From positions 434,001 through 498,000 of the forward strand of contig CAWBNH010000006.1 of NCBI GenBank assembly GCA_963790085.1: a DNA stretch of 64,000 nucleotides, in the 5' to 3' direction. The position numbers were made by a program, and so were the translations under genes. Origin of the DNA: CAXMST01 sp963790085 (GTDB lineage Bacteria; Actinomycetota; Thermoleophilia; Solirubrobacterales; 70-9). The notes below the pieces were generated by a model. It was not told the DNA's origin. It saw only the letters and a program-made list of their open reading frames with translations, and ran no database searches. The first letter of the stretch is position 1. Every line of letters begins with the position of its first letter. This document shows positions 34,003 through 42,896 of this stretch, one piece after another.

Positions 34003-34038
34003 AACGGCCCGGGCGCGATCCCGGGCCGTTTCATTTCT
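34003..34038 (+). terminator. Intrinsic terminator after the IHF-like gene
   Basis: Perfect 11-base stem aacggcccggg / cccgggccgtt with loop cgcgat, followed by the T-rich tail tcatttct. The stem symmetry also serves the convergent membrane-protein gene. Confidence 0.85.
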
Positions 34039-34043
34039 GGGGC

Positions 34044-34580
34044 TCAGCGCCGGCTGAAGCCGCTGAACCGGTAGGCACGGCCGCCCGAGCGGTCGCGGAA
34101 TACCCTGACGAGAAGGGCGGCAGCCGCGGCGAAGACCGCCAGCCCGATCAGCGCCCGGGCGATCGACGGTAGGCCGTCCGGGCCGGCGTAGAAGAGGACG
34201 CCGAGGACGACCGCTGCCGGCACGCCCGCGAGCACCAGGGTGTGGGAGCGGTAGCCGGCGAAGTGCTCTCGGATCGAGAGCTCGAGCCCCCCGATCGAGG
34301 CAAGCACGAGGCCGGTGCCGATCAGGATCGTTCCCCGCTCCCCCTTGACCGCGACCAGGCCGGCGATCAGCATTACGATCCCGGTCAGGACCGCCAGCTC
34401 GACCAGTGGGAAGCTCCCCCATGGAGCCGGCGGCCGCTCATCGTCCGGCCCCCGGCGCCGGGCCGTCGTCGGGCGTCGCTGCGTCGGCGCGGCGGCGTCA
34501 TCGGCGCCGGCCGCGCGCTGCTGCTGCGGTCCGCCTCCGGGCCGCCGCTTGCGCCGTCGCCTGCTGGACTTCGAAGCCAC
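34044..34580 (-). CDS. Hypothetical membrane protein with basic N-terminal tail
   Basis: 178 residues from GTG 34580. The first ~50 residues are Arg/Gln/Pro-rich and probably disordered in the cytoplasm (SSRRRRKRRPGGGPQQQRA). Four hydrophobic helices follow: LVELAVLTGIVMLIAGLVAV, ILIGTGLVLASIGGLEL, HTLVLAGVPAAVVLGVLFYA and ALIGLAVFAAAAALLVRVF. There are no catalytic motifs and I recognise no family. Its start is 10 bases after the stop of the next gene upstream on the same strand. Confidence 0.7.
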   Translation of the reverse strand: MASKSSRRRRKRRPGGGPQQQRAAGADDAAAPTQRRPTTARRRGPDDERPPAPWGSFPLVELAVLTGIVMLIAGLVAVKGERGTILIGTGLVLASIGGLELSIREHFAGYRSHTLVLAGVPAAVVLGVLFYAGPDGLPSIARALIGLAVFAAAAALLVRVFRDRSGGRAYRFSGFSRR

Positions 34581-34590
34581 TACTGGATCG

Positions 34591-35133
34591 TCAGCGGGGG
34601 GATTGGTGCGGGCCGCGGCAAACGCCGCGCCCGGCGGCTAAGGGACAGCCGGAGGACAGCTTCACCCGCCACCAGCCGAAGAGCATCCCGAGGATCCCGA
34701 AGCGAGGCCGCGAGTGCCAGTGCTTGCAGCCTGGCTCGCCGACGTCCTCGTTCGACACCCGGACCCATCGATACTCGTCCGGGTCGGCAATCATCCGCTC
34801 GACCAGCGCGCGGCCGGCCTCCTCGGCGTCGGCCCTTCGAGCGACCTCGGCCCTCGCCTCCGCGAGGCGATTCGCCAGGCCGTCCCTGATCCGCTCGAGC
34901 TCGCCGACCCCGAGGACCCTGGGCCCACCGGCGGCACCGACCGTCCAGTTGATGCCCCGGCGGGGGAATGTCGAGGCGAACAGCTCACCGAGCTCGCGCT
35001 CCAGCCGAGCGATCTGGCGGCGCAACTCACCGCGGGCGGCGCGGTCGGTGGACGGGGCAACTGGAGCCGAGACGGCAACCGCGGGATCAACGGACTGCGG
35101 GTAACGCGGATCGAGTTCTAAAGCGTCGGGCAT
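34591..35133 (-). CDS. Hypothetical protein with central helical region and Cys/His C-terminus
   Basis: 180 residues from ATG 35133; the frame extends upstream, but codons before MPDALELDPRYP look like spacer. The middle (ARGELRRQIARLERELGELF and GLANRLAEARAEVARRADAE) is predicted helical or coiled coil. The C-terminus is Cys/His/Trp-rich (GEPGCKHWHSRPRFGILGML, KLSSGCPLA, GVCRGP) and could bind a metal. I do not recognise the family. It is probably cotranscribed with the downstream membrane protein. Confidence 0.62.
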   Translation of the reverse strand: MPDALELDPRYPQSVDPAVAVSAPVAPSTDRAARGELRRQIARLERELGELFASTFPRRGINWTVGAAGGPRVLGVGELERIRDGLANRLAEARAEVARRADAEEAGRALVERMIADPDEYRWVRVSNEDVGEPGCKHWHSRPRFGILGMLFGWWRVKLSSGCPLAAGRGVCRGPHQSPR

Positions 35134-35212
35134 CTGCCGCAAGGCCCTTCCCAGTCGTGGACTCCCGCATTGTAGACCGGAGCGCAAGCGGGGCCGGCCG
35201 CAGGCTCGGCCT

Positions 35213-35866
35213 TCAGCCGGTCTCCAGGGCCTCGACCACCAGCCACAGAGCCTCCTCGACCGCGATGTCGGGAACCCCCTTGACCTGGATCGAGCTGAGC
35301 AGCATCCGCCGCGTCTTCGGGCTCACCCCCCTGCCTGCCGCGATCGCTCCGAACAGCAGCCCGATCGGCCTTCCCCGATCGGCGATCACGATCGTGCCCG
35401 GCGGCAGCTCCCCGCGTCGTCCCTCGAGCCCCTCGCCACGGCGGCTGAGGCGCAGCCCGAGCGGAACGGAGACCCGATCGGCATCGAAGGCTCGCAGCGC
35501 GACCCCGGACTCGATCGTCGCGATCGTCAACGCATCGTCGAGCAGGTTCTGGCTGACGAAGCCGCCCTTCTTCATCCGCTCGAGCGCGATCCCCTCCACC
35601 GGCGTCGGCTGCTCGTCGGGATCGAGCCCGATATGCCGGAAGAAGACGCGATAGGCGCTGGGGATCGGGCGGCGGCGGAGGGTGATGGCCTGGGCGCCCG
35701 TGAACCGGTCGGAGAGGACCCGAAGCCGTTCCTTCAACGCCTGACTGCTCCGCCCCGATCCGCGGTCGACGGATACGTAGCGCAGGCCGAGGCCGGGGAA
35801 CTCGTCACGCAGAGAGGGGTCGAGAAAGCCGGCCTCCGTCGGCCGATCATCTACGGGGTCGCTCAT
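35213..35866 (-). CDS. B3/B4 domain protein (PheT-related)
   Basis: 217 residues. The core RRRPIPSAYRVFFRHIGLDPD and ERMKKGGFVSQNLLDDALTIATIESGV corresponds to the B3/B4 domain found in the beta subunit of phenylalanyl-tRNA synthetase. Free-standing proteins with this domain are thought to edit mischarged tRNA or bind related ligands, and no synthetase domain is present. The start ATG at 35866 overlaps the stop of the thioredoxin-like gene by 4 bases (ATGA). Confidence 0.85.
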   Translation of the reverse strand: MSDPVDDRPTEAGFLDPSLRDEFPGLGLRYVSVDRGSGRSSQALKERLRVLSDRFTGAQAITLRRRPIPSAYRVFFRHIGLDPDEQPTPVEGIALERMKKGGFVSQNLLDDALTIATIESGVALRAFDADRVSVPLGLRLSRRGEGLEGRRGELPPGTIVIADRGRPIGLLFGAIAAGRGVSPKTRRMLLSSIQVKGVPDIAVEEALWLVVEALETG

Positions 35867-36672
35867 TCCGGGTCCCGCTCCCGGGCGGCGCTCGCCGCGA
35901 GCAGCTCGTCGACGGATCCCTCGATCTCGTCGACGCTGAAGTTGCCGGGCTTGATCTCGGCCGAATGCAGAATTCCGCCGGGGTAGGCGAACACGAGAGT
36001 CGGGCAGATCCCGACGCCGAACAGGTTCGAAACGGCGCCGTCGGCGTCATGGGCGACGGGAACCCCCCAGCCCCGCTCACGCACCAGGCGCTTGACGTCG
36101 TCGATCTCATCGAGCACGTTCACCGAGAGGAAGTTGAGCTGATCACCCCGCGCGGAGCTGACCCGATCGAAGGCGTCCTGGGTCGGCAGGCAGTCGCCGC
36201 CCCGCGTGAACCAGAACGAGATCGCAAGCGGCCGGTCGAAGAGGTCGCAGACCCTGATCGCCCCCATTGCCTCGATCCGGCAGGCCGGTGTCCGGACCTG
36301 GTCGGCCGGGCACGGGTTGCGGGAGGTCTCGCAGTCATCCTGGGCGATGTTCGCGTCGAGCTCGCCCCCGAGGTCCGCGAGGACGTCGGGCGCCGCGAAT
36401 TCGGGGATCGGCTCGCCCCGTCGCTCGGTCGGATCCGCCCCGAGCAGGCCGCCCTCATCGGTCTGGATCGCGTTGAAGATCGCGACCAGGACGATCGCGA
36501 TGAACGCCAGTCCGACGAACAGCGAGTACCGGGAAACGAGCTTCGGCCGGTCTCGCGACTCGAGCCCGCGAGGCCGCCGCGGCGGTCGCCCCTCTCCGCC
36601 GCCGCCGTCCCGCCCCTCGCCCTCGGGCCTGGGTTGCTCGTCGGGCCACCAGCCGCTGCCGCGATCGTCCAT
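35863..36672 (-). CDS. Membrane-anchored thioredoxin-like protein with Cys-rich insert
   Basis: 269 residues. A charged N-terminus (~45 residues) leads into one membrane helix (YSLFVGLAFIAIVLVAIFNAI), so the rest is outside. The C-terminal half is a thioredoxin/TlpA fold: LAISFWFTRGGDCLPTQDAF, VNVLDEIDDVKRLVRERGWGV, and the cis-Pro in GICPTLVFAYPGG. The active site has only one Cys (GGDCLP) instead of CxxC. Between anchor and fold is an insert with several Cys (DDCETSRNPCPADQ, ACRIEAMGAIRVCDLF) that may supply the partner thiol. It is probably an extracytoplasmic thiol oxidoreductase or peroxiredoxin. Confidence 0.78.
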   Translation of the reverse strand: MDDRGSGWWPDEQPRPEGEGRDGGGGEGRPPRRPRGLESRDRPKLVSRYSLFVGLAFIAIVLVAIFNAIQTDEGGLLGADPTERRGEPIPEFAAPDVLADLGGELDANIAQDDCETSRNPCPADQVRTPACRIEAMGAIRVCDLFDRPLAISFWFTRGGDCLPTQDAFDRVSSARGDQLNFLSVNVLDEIDDVKRLVRERGWGVPVAHDADGAVSNLFGVGICPTLVFAYPGGILHSAEIKPGNFSVDEIEGSVDELLAASAARERDPE

Positions 36673-36678
36673 CGCAGC

Positions 36679-39348
36679 TCAGGCCGCCGGCTCGGTCGGA
36701 TCGGCAAGCTTCGAGCCGCCCGGTCGCCGCCGCAAGGCGGGAAGCGGCCGGAAGCCACCCTCCGCCCAGACGAGCGTCGCCGGGAGCACCAGCATCACAC
36801 CGAGCAGGGCGACGCTGAGATCGACGATCGTCACCAGGCCGAAGTCGCGCAGCATCGTGATCCCGCTCACCGCGAGCACGCCGAAGCCGGCGATCGATGT
36901 GATCCCGGATGCGAGCACCGCGGTCCCGGCGCGCGCGTAGGTCCGTCGTAGCGCCTGCCCGACGCTGAGACCGGTTGAGCGCTCATCGTGATAGCGGGCG
37001 GAGAGAATCACGCTGAACTCGGTGGCGACCGCGATCACCAGCACCCCGAGCGTCGCCGACATCGGGTTCAGCGGGATCTGGATCGCCGCCAGGATCAGCG
37101 CTGACCAGCCGGTGGCCAGGCCGATCGGAATCAGCGGCAGCAGAGCCCGGCGCGGGCTGCGGTAGACGGCGAGTAGAACCAGCGCAACCGCCGCCAAACC
37201 GACGAGCGTCAGCCAGTAGCGTGAGCCGGAGAGCTCGGCGTTCGCGTCGGCGGCCAGCACCGACAGCCCGACGACCTCGGCGCTGAGCCCGTCGGGTGGA
37301 TCGAGCTGGTCGCGGATCTCGCCGATCAGCGCCTCCTGCTCGTCGAGCGGCATCACCGGGATCAGCAGCGAGATGTTGGCGACCTGCTCGCCCTCCTCGG
37401 GCGTCGAGAGGATCGCCTGGAGGAAGTAGTCGGGCACGACGTCGAGCACGCCGTCGATCCTTGCCTGCGAAGGCTCGCCGCCGGTCCGGATCAGGTCGGA
37501 GAGCGCCGGCCCCGGGCAGAGCTCGGTGCCCTCGGCTCGGCAGTCGGGGAACTTCCCCCCGAACCCGCGCTGCTCGAGCATCCTCTGCTTGAAGTCGCGC
37601 ATCCAGGCCACGGCCGCGGGCGTTGTCACGTCCTCACCGCGAACGATCACGTTGAGCTCACTGGAGACGCCGGTTGCCGACTCGAGCGTGTTCACCGACT
37701 GCAGCGCCGGCAGGTCGGACGGGACCAGCTCGCGGATGTCGGAGACGACCTCGGTCCGGGGTGAGACGGCCCAGCCGGCGACGGCCAGCAGCGCCGCGAC
37801 AGCCAACACCCGGCCGGGCCGGGAGATCGCGGCGCCGAGCGCCGAGCGGCCGAGGCCCACGGCCCATCCGCGGGCAGGCTCCGAGAGGCTCCGAAGCCGC
37901 CCGCCGAGCGCCCGGGTGCGGTCGCGGGCTCGGGCCCCAAGGGCAGACCCTGAGCGCTTGCCGCCCGTATCGCCCTCGATCGTAGACAGCGCCGCGAGGC
38001 CCGCCGTCAGGGCGATCGCGAGCGCTGAGATCACCCCGACGACCAGCGCGAAAGCGAACTCACGGACCATCGGGATCGGGGAGAGGAGCAGCGAGAGGAA
38101 GCCGACCGCTGTCGCGACCGCGGCGACGGCGATCACCGGGCCGCCCCTGACCGCAGCCGTGACCGCAGCCGCCGCCGGGCGCGTCCCGGCGGCCAGCGCC
38201 TCGCGGAACCGTGCCTGGAGCTGGATCGCGTAGTCGACGCCGAGACCGATCACCACCGGTAGGACCGCGACCGAGGCCATCGTCAGCGAGCCGCCGATGA
38301 TCGACAGCAGGCCAAAGGCCATCGCCGAAGCACCGAGGGCAACGAACAGCGGCAGCAGCGTCAGCGGCGGCCCGAAGGCGGCCACGAGGGTGACGGCCAT
38401 GACCACGAGCGCCGCCCCGAGCAGAATCAGGATCTCGGCTCCGAGCTCGTCGGCGAGGCCCTCGACCAGGACCGGCAGGCCGCTGAGCTCATAGCTGCCA
38501 CCGTCGAGCTCGAAGGCCGGGTCCGCGACGGCCTCGCGGATCAGCTCGATCGCCTGCCGTCGCGTGTCCTCGTCGAGGCCCGGCTCGAGGCGGACCGAGA
38601 CCAGCGCTCCATCGCGGGAGGGAAACAGGTACCCGAAGCGCGACTTCGGGGTGCCCGGCGGCAGCCTGGAGTCGAAGACGACCGCGGATACGAACCGCGG
38701 ATTGTCGATCCCGGGCGAGCCGAACTCGCCCAGGCTGCCGGCGAGGTCCTGGAACTCGGCGATCGCCTGACCGATCACGGCCTGCTGCGCGTCGGCGGCC
38801 GCCTGGCGTTGCTGTGGGGGGCCGAGGCCGCGCTTGGCCGCGCCTCTGGACGCCGCGCTCGCCGCCCGCTCCGCCTCGGCCAGGGTCGACGCGAGCTCCT
38901 GCTGAATGAATGAGGAGGCCTGCAGGGCGGACTGATTGAGGAACGTGGCGGGACCGAAGACGACGCGGGTGGCCCCGAGGCCACGGATCTGCTCGCAGAC
39001 AGCTGGGAAGGGCTCCTCGCCCTCGGGAATCTCGGCCGGCGTCGGCGCGTTGCCCGAGAGGCACGCCTCGAGCTTCAAGAGCTGGCCGAGCTGGTCGCCC
39101 TTGACGAGCTGCTCGAGCTCGGCCTGGGCGAGGATCACGATCGCGTCGTCGCCGAATCGCTCACGGAAGTCCACGGTCCCGGCGTAGGCGGATGTTCCGT
39201 GGTCGACCAGCTTGTCGGTGCCGGCGTCCGGCGTGAGCCGCAGGACTCCGATCACGCCGACGATCGCGACGATCGAGATCACCGAGGCAATCGTCTGCCC
39301 GGGGTGGGCGACCGCCCACTCGCTGACCCTGCCCAGCAACGCCGTCAC
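36679..39348 (-). CDS. RND/MMPL-family membrane transporter
   Basis: 889 residues from GTG 39348; the longer frame to 39483 would run through the start of the divergent DUF1697 gene. It has two repeated halves, each with one helix (TIASVISIVAIVGVIGVL), a large extracytoplasmic loop (AYAGTVDFRERFGDDAIVIL; SSELNVIVRGEDVTTPAA) and a bundle of about five helices (VLPVVIGLGVDYAIQLQARF; LGVLVIAVATEFSVILSARY). The acidic residue in GLGVDYAIQ is the usual proton-relay Asp; in the second half it is Glu in TEFSVIL. The closest resemblance is to MMPL and HpnN-like lipid or hopanoid exporters. The cargo is unknown. Confidence 0.87.
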   Translation of the reverse strand: MTALLGRVSEWAVAHPGQTIASVISIVAIVGVIGVLRLTPDAGTDKLVDHGTSAYAGTVDFRERFGDDAIVILAQAELEQLVKGDQLGQLLKLEACLSGNAPTPAEIPEGEEPFPAVCEQIRGLGATRVVFGPATFLNQSALQASSFIQQELASTLAEAERAASAASRGAAKRGLGPPQQRQAAADAQQAVIGQAIAEFQDLAGSLGEFGSPGIDNPRFVSAVVFDSRLPPGTPKSRFGYLFPSRDGALVSVRLEPGLDEDTRRQAIELIREAVADPAFELDGGSYELSGLPVLVEGLADELGAEILILLGAALVVMAVTLVAAFGPPLTLLPLFVALGASAMAFGLLSIIGGSLTMASVAVLPVVIGLGVDYAIQLQARFREALAAGTRPAAAAVTAAVRGGPVIAVAAVATAVGFLSLLLSPIPMVREFAFALVVGVISALAIALTAGLAALSTIEGDTGGKRSGSALGARARDRTRALGGRLRSLSEPARGWAVGLGRSALGAAISRPGRVLAVAALLAVAGWAVSPRTEVVSDIRELVPSDLPALQSVNTLESATGVSSELNVIVRGEDVTTPAAVAWMRDFKQRMLEQRGFGGKFPDCRAEGTELCPGPALSDLIRTGGEPSQARIDGVLDVVPDYFLQAILSTPEEGEQVANISLLIPVMPLDEQEALIGEIRDQLDPPDGLSAEVVGLSVLAADANAELSGSRYWLTLVGLAAVALVLLAVYRSPRRALLPLIPIGLATGWSALILAAIQIPLNPMSATLGVLVIAVATEFSVILSARYHDERSTGLSVGQALRRTYARAGTAVLASGITSIAGFGVLAVSGITMLRDFGLVTIVDLSVALLGVMLVLPATLVWAEGGFRPLPALRRRPGGSKLADPTEPAA

Positions 39349-39412
39349 GGGGACAAGCTTAGGTAGTGGCGGAGCCCGGGACGCCGCCGGGGCCGCCCCT
39401 ACGGTTGGCCCG

Positions 39413-39970
39413 ATGAACGGCCCCGGACCGAACCGCTTCGTCGCCTTCCTCGGCAGCATCAACGTCGGTGGACACCGCGCCACCTCCGATCAGCTCCGCG
39501 CCCCGTTCGAGTCGCTCGGCCACCGGCGCGTCGAGACCTTCCTCGCGAGCGGCAACGTGGTCTTCGACGCTGCCGACCCGCCGGCGCCCGACGCTCTCCG
39601 CGCCGAGCTGAGCGTGGCCCTGGGCGAGGCGCTCGGATTCGAGGTGCCGGTCTACCTGCGCACGGCCGACGAGGCCCGCGCGATCACGCTCGAGCGCCCG
39701 TTCGCCGAGGCAGAGCTCGGGCGCTCGACGGGCAAGCACCAGGTGATCCTGCTACAGAGCGTCCCCTCCCCCGCAAGCCGGCAGCGGGCTCTGGAGCTCG
39801 CGAGTAGCGACGACCGGCTCCACTTCGGCGACCGGGAGCTGCACTGGCTCCCGAGCGGCGGTGTCAGCGACTCGAATCTGGACCACAAGGCCCTGGTCGC
39901 ACTGCTCGGTCCGACCACGATCCGCACCCTGAACACGATCGAGCGAATCAGCACCCGCTTCCTGGCCTGA
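39413..39970 (+). CDS. DUF1697 domain-containing protein
   Basis: 185 residues from ATG 39413. The family pattern is clear: FVAFLGSINVGGHRATSDQL, RVETFLASGNVVFD, VPVYLRTADEARAI and NTIERISTRFLA. DUF1697 proteins are small cytoplasmic proteins of unknown function found in many bacteria. It is divergent from the RND transporter with 64 bases between starts, and is followed by the 107-base inverted repeat. Confidence 0.92.
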   Translation: MNGPGPNRFVAFLGSINVGGHRATSDQLRAPFESLGHRRVETFLASGNVVFDAADPPAPDALRAELSVALGEALGFEVPVYLRTADEARAITLERPFAEAELGRSTGKHQVILLQSVPSPASRQRALELASSDDRLHFGDRELHWLPSGGVSDSNLDHKALVALLGPTTIRTLNTIERISTRFLA

Positions 39971-39997
39971 CCCACGGCCGCACCAAGGACGCGGCCG

Positions 39998-40104
39998 CCC
40001 CGGCGAGCCTCGGAGGCCGCTGGGCAAGGACGCAGGAAGCGCCGCATAGCACCGCTATGCAAGCGCCCGAGGACGCAGCCCAGCGGCCTCCGAGGCCGCC
40101 GGGG
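39998..40104. repeat. 107-base inverted repeat with inner hairpin
   Basis: Outer arms 39998-40025 and 40078-40104 are 28 and 27 bases long and perfectly complementary except for one bulged A. The 52-base interior holds a second perfect hairpin, gcatagc acc gctatgc (40044-40060), and two copies of aggacgcag. It fills the gap between two convergent stops (the DUF1697 stop at 39970 and the ABC ATPase stop at 40105), so it may be a bidirectional terminator or a mobile palindromic (REP-like) element. Confidence 0.8.
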
Positions 40105-41040
40105 TCAGTCCATCGCGAGCGGGCCGACTACCTCCGCATTGAGGAACTGCCGCACGAAGTCGTTCGGGCTGTCGAAGAGCTCCTCGGAGGGACCGCTCTC
40201 GACGATCCGGCCCTTCCAGAGCACCGCGATGAAGTCGGCGATGCGCCGCGCGGTGGCGAGATCGTGACTGATCACCATGTAGCAGCCACCGTGCTCCTCG
40301 TGGATCTCTCGGATCAACTCGCAGAGCAGCGCGGTGCGGACCGGGTCGAGACCCGAGTCCGGCTCGTCGAAGAAGACGATCGCCGGGTCGAGCACCAGGG
40401 CGCGGGCAAAGCCCGCCCGCTTGCGCATGCCCCCCGAGAGCTCGTTCGGCATCTTGTAGTGAGCCTCGGCCAGCCCCACCTCCGCGAGGCGCTGGTTGCA
40501 GATCTCGCTGATCTCGTCCTCCGACTTGTCGGTGTGCTGACGAAGCGGGAACGCGGTGTTGTCATAGATGTTCATCGAGCCGAACAGCGCCCCGTCCTGG
40601 AACAGGAGACCGAACTTCTTCCGCATGTCGAAGAGCTCGTCGTCGGTCATGCTGGGGACGGACTCGCCGTGGACGAGGATGTCACCGGCGTCGGGGTAGA
40701 GCAGGCCGACGATCAGCTTGATCAGCACCGACTTGCCGGTACCCGACGGTCCGAGCACCATCGACACCTGGTCCTCGGGCAACCCGAGGTTGAGCCCGTT
40801 GATGATCCGGGTCTTGCCGAACTGCTTGACCAGGTCGATCACCTCGATCGAGTCCTCGCCGCCGTGATCGCGCTTGCGGCCGGTGTGCCAGCGATAGGGA
40901 TCGGAATCGCCGGGATCGACGCCTGGAATCGAGTAGTCCCTGTTGAGCCGGCCGAGCTCAGGGGCGGCCGAGTCCGGGTCCGCCGCGCGGTCGTCGGGGA
41001 TCTGAGCCCCTAGGGGCTCGCCGCCGTCTGATGCTTCCAT
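40105..41040 (-). CDS. ABC transporter ATP-binding protein (MlaF/Mkl-type)
   Basis: 311 residues from ATG 41040. Walker A is GPSGTGKSVLIKLIVGLLYPD, signature NELSGGMRKRAGFARAL, Walker B AIVFFDEPDSGLDP and the switch His is in YMVISHDLATARRIAD. FGLLFQDGALFGSMNIYDN at the Q-loop is specific to the MlaF/Mkl group that energises Mce/Mla lipid import. The N-terminal ~65 residues are an acidic extension. It is the third gene of the minus-strand set with two MlaE/YrbE permeases. The gene ends exactly against the 107-base inverted repeat. Confidence 0.9.
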   Translation of the reverse strand: MEASDGGEPLGAQIPDDRAADPDSAAPELGRLNRDYSIPGVDPGDSDPYRWHTGRKRDHGGEDSIEVIDLVKQFGKTRIINGLNLGLPEDQVSMVLGPSGTGKSVLIKLIVGLLYPDAGDILVHGESVPSMTDDELFDMRKKFGLLFQDGALFGSMNIYDNTAFPLRQHTDKSEDEISEICNQRLAEVGLAEAHYKMPNELSGGMRKRAGFARALVLDPAIVFFDEPDSGLDPVRTALLCELIREIHEEHGGCYMVISHDLATARRIADFIAVLWKGRIVESGPSEELFDSPNDFVRQFLNAEVVGPLAMD

Positions 41041-41084
41041 TCGCTCTCTCCTCCTCGATTCGGTTCCGGGACGCAGGGCGGTGC

Positions 41085-41882
41085 CTAGCCGCCGATCGGC
41101 GCTCTCGGATTGGCCCCCCAGAACACCAGGGTGCCCATCATGCCGATGATGTGGACCAGGACGATGTTGAGCGCCATCGACTTCGCGGTCGCGGTGCCGA
41201 CGCCTACCGGCCCGCCGCCGGCCGTGTACCCGTAGTAGCAGCCGACCAGAACGATCACGGTGGCCATCGTCATCGCCTTGATCACGCTGAAGAGCAGATC
41301 GGGCGGGTTCTGGAACATCCAGAAGATCAGCAGGTACCCACCGGACGAGACCTCGCCGATCTGCTGCACGACCGCCAGCCAGGAGGCGAAGAAGCCGACG
41401 CCGATCGCCGCCAGGTACATGAACGGCAGGACCATCCAGGCGGCGAGCAGGCGGGTCGCGGCGAGGAAGGTGACCGGCGGGATGCCCATCACCTCCATCG
41501 CGTCGATCTCGTCGGAGATCCGCATCGCGCCGAGCTCGGCGACGATCCCGGTGCCGACCTTGGCGGCCATCATGTAGCCGAACGCGTAGGGGATCACCTC
41601 GCGCAGATCGCACCAGGCGGCGAACACCCCCGCATACGCGGGGGAGCCGACCGAGCGGTTGAAGTAGGCGCCCTCGATGCCGCAGGTGAGGCCAAGGATG
41701 AAGACCAGGCCCCAGATCACGATCGTCGAGCCGAGGATCAGGATGCCCGCCTGCCGCAGGGTCTCGCCGAAGAACTGGAACACCCGGCCGGAGAAGACGA
41801 GGCCGATCACCCGCAGGCAGAAGCGGGTCATCTCGCCGAACGAGGAGAGCCAATCCCGCGGTATCGCCAGCCAGCCGGACAT
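41085..41882 (-). CDS. MlaE/YrbE-family ABC permease (YrbEB-type)
   Basis: 265 residues. About five to six membrane helices and the family signature around YMMAAKVGTGIVAELGAMRISDEIDAMEVMGI, which is the cytoplasmic coupling segment of MlaE/YrbE permeases; also AYFNRSVGSPAYAGVF. It starts one base from the stop of the previous permease, so the two are coupled and presumably form a heterodimer, as YrbEA/YrbEB do in mycobacterial lipid importers. The expected Mce proteins are not in the window. Confidence 0.9.
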   Translation of the reverse strand: MSGWLAIPRDWLSSFGEMTRFCLRVIGLVFSGRVFQFFGETLRQAGILILGSTIVIWGLVFILGLTCGIEGAYFNRSVGSPAYAGVFAAWCDLREVIPYAFGYMMAAKVGTGIVAELGAMRISDEIDAMEVMGIPPVTFLAATRLLAAWMVLPFMYLAAIGVGFFASWLAVVQQIGEVSSGGYLLIFWMFQNPPDLLFSVIKAMTMATVIVLVGCYYGYTAGGGPVGVGTATAKSMALNIVLVHIIGMMGTLVFWGANPRAPIGG

Positions 41883-42689
41883 CTACTTGATCGTCGAGAT
41901 CTCCGGATGGGTCGCCAGCAGGGTTTGCGTGAACACGTAGTTGAACGCGAACACGCCCATGAAGGCGATCACGACCGCTTCATTGACGGCGGTGCCGACT
42001 CCCTGCGCACCTCCGGACGCATTCATCCCTTTGTAGCTGCAGACGATCGCGATGATCGCGCCGAACAGGGTCGTCTTCAGGACGCTGCCCCAGAGGTCGG
42101 TCACCGAGGCGTTGTTGAAGAGTGTGGCGAAGAAGCCCCCGAGCGGCTGCCCGTAGGCGAGCTCAGCGAAGATCCCGCCGCTGATCCCGAACAGCAGCGC
42201 GTAGATGTTGAGCAGCCCGGTGATGATCATCAGGCTGAGGAAGCGGGGCACGACCAGGTTCTTGATCGGATCGACGCCGAGCACCATCAGCGCGTCGAGC
42301 TCCTCGCGGATCTTGCGGGCACCGAGATCGGCAGTGATCGCGGTGCCGGCAACGCCGGCGACTACGACGGCCGTCACGAACGGGGCGAACTCGCGAACGG
42401 TGGCGAGGATGAAGAAGCCGCCAAGCCGATCGAGCGCGCCGAACAGGCTGAGGAAGTTCGCGGCCTGAAGCCCGGGTGCGCCGAAGCCGAAGGCCACGGT
42501 GCTGATCAGCATCGGGAACCAGCAGAGCTGCAGGGCGAAGAGGAACTGGCTAACGAACTCGCCGCCGTAGGGATACGGGGGCCTGACGGTCGCCGTGATC
42601 GTCTTGCCGGTCAGGATCATCATGTTCCCGACCTGCTCGAAGAGGCCCTTCGCGGGTAGGAATGCCCTGTCGGCGACTGCTCTGACCAT
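41883..42689 (-). CDS. MlaE/YrbE-family ABC permease (YrbEA-type)
   Basis: 268 residues from ATG 42689 with ribosome site ggaggag. MlaE family signature: VAGVAGTAITADLGARKIREELDALMVLGVDPIKNLV, and AIVCSYKGMNASGGAQGVGTAVNEAV near the C-terminus. This is the first gene of the minus-strand set YrbEA-YrbEB-Mkl that would move lipids or steroids across the inner membrane. A hairpin (gtccggc / gccggac, 42704-42727) sits in the leader. It is divergent from a lipoprotein gene at 42897. Confidence 0.9.
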   Translation of the reverse strand: MVRAVADRAFLPAKGLFEQVGNMMILTGKTITATVRPPYPYGGEFVSQFLFALQLCWFPMLISTVAFGFGAPGLQAANFLSLFGALDRLGGFFILATVREFAPFVTAVVVAGVAGTAITADLGARKIREELDALMVLGVDPIKNLVVPRFLSLMIITGLLNIYALLFGISGGIFAELAYGQPLGGFFATLFNNASVTDLWGSVLKTTLFGAIIAIVCSYKGMNASGGAQGVGTAVNEAVVIAFMGVFAFNYVFTQTLLATHPEISTIK

Positions 42690-42896
42690 CTGCTCCTCCG
42701 GGGGTCCGGCTCCTCTCGCGGCCGGACTGATCTGAAACTTAGTCCATCGGGAGGTCGGGCGCCACTCGCCGCGCGGGCGCCGGGTCGATCGGGCGGGCGA
42801 TCAGCCGATCGAGTGGACCGTTCGCCAACTCGCAATAGGGTGCCCCGGTGCGTGGTATGTTGCGCCCGCCTCGGGGGAGAGTCCTGAAGGCAGCCC

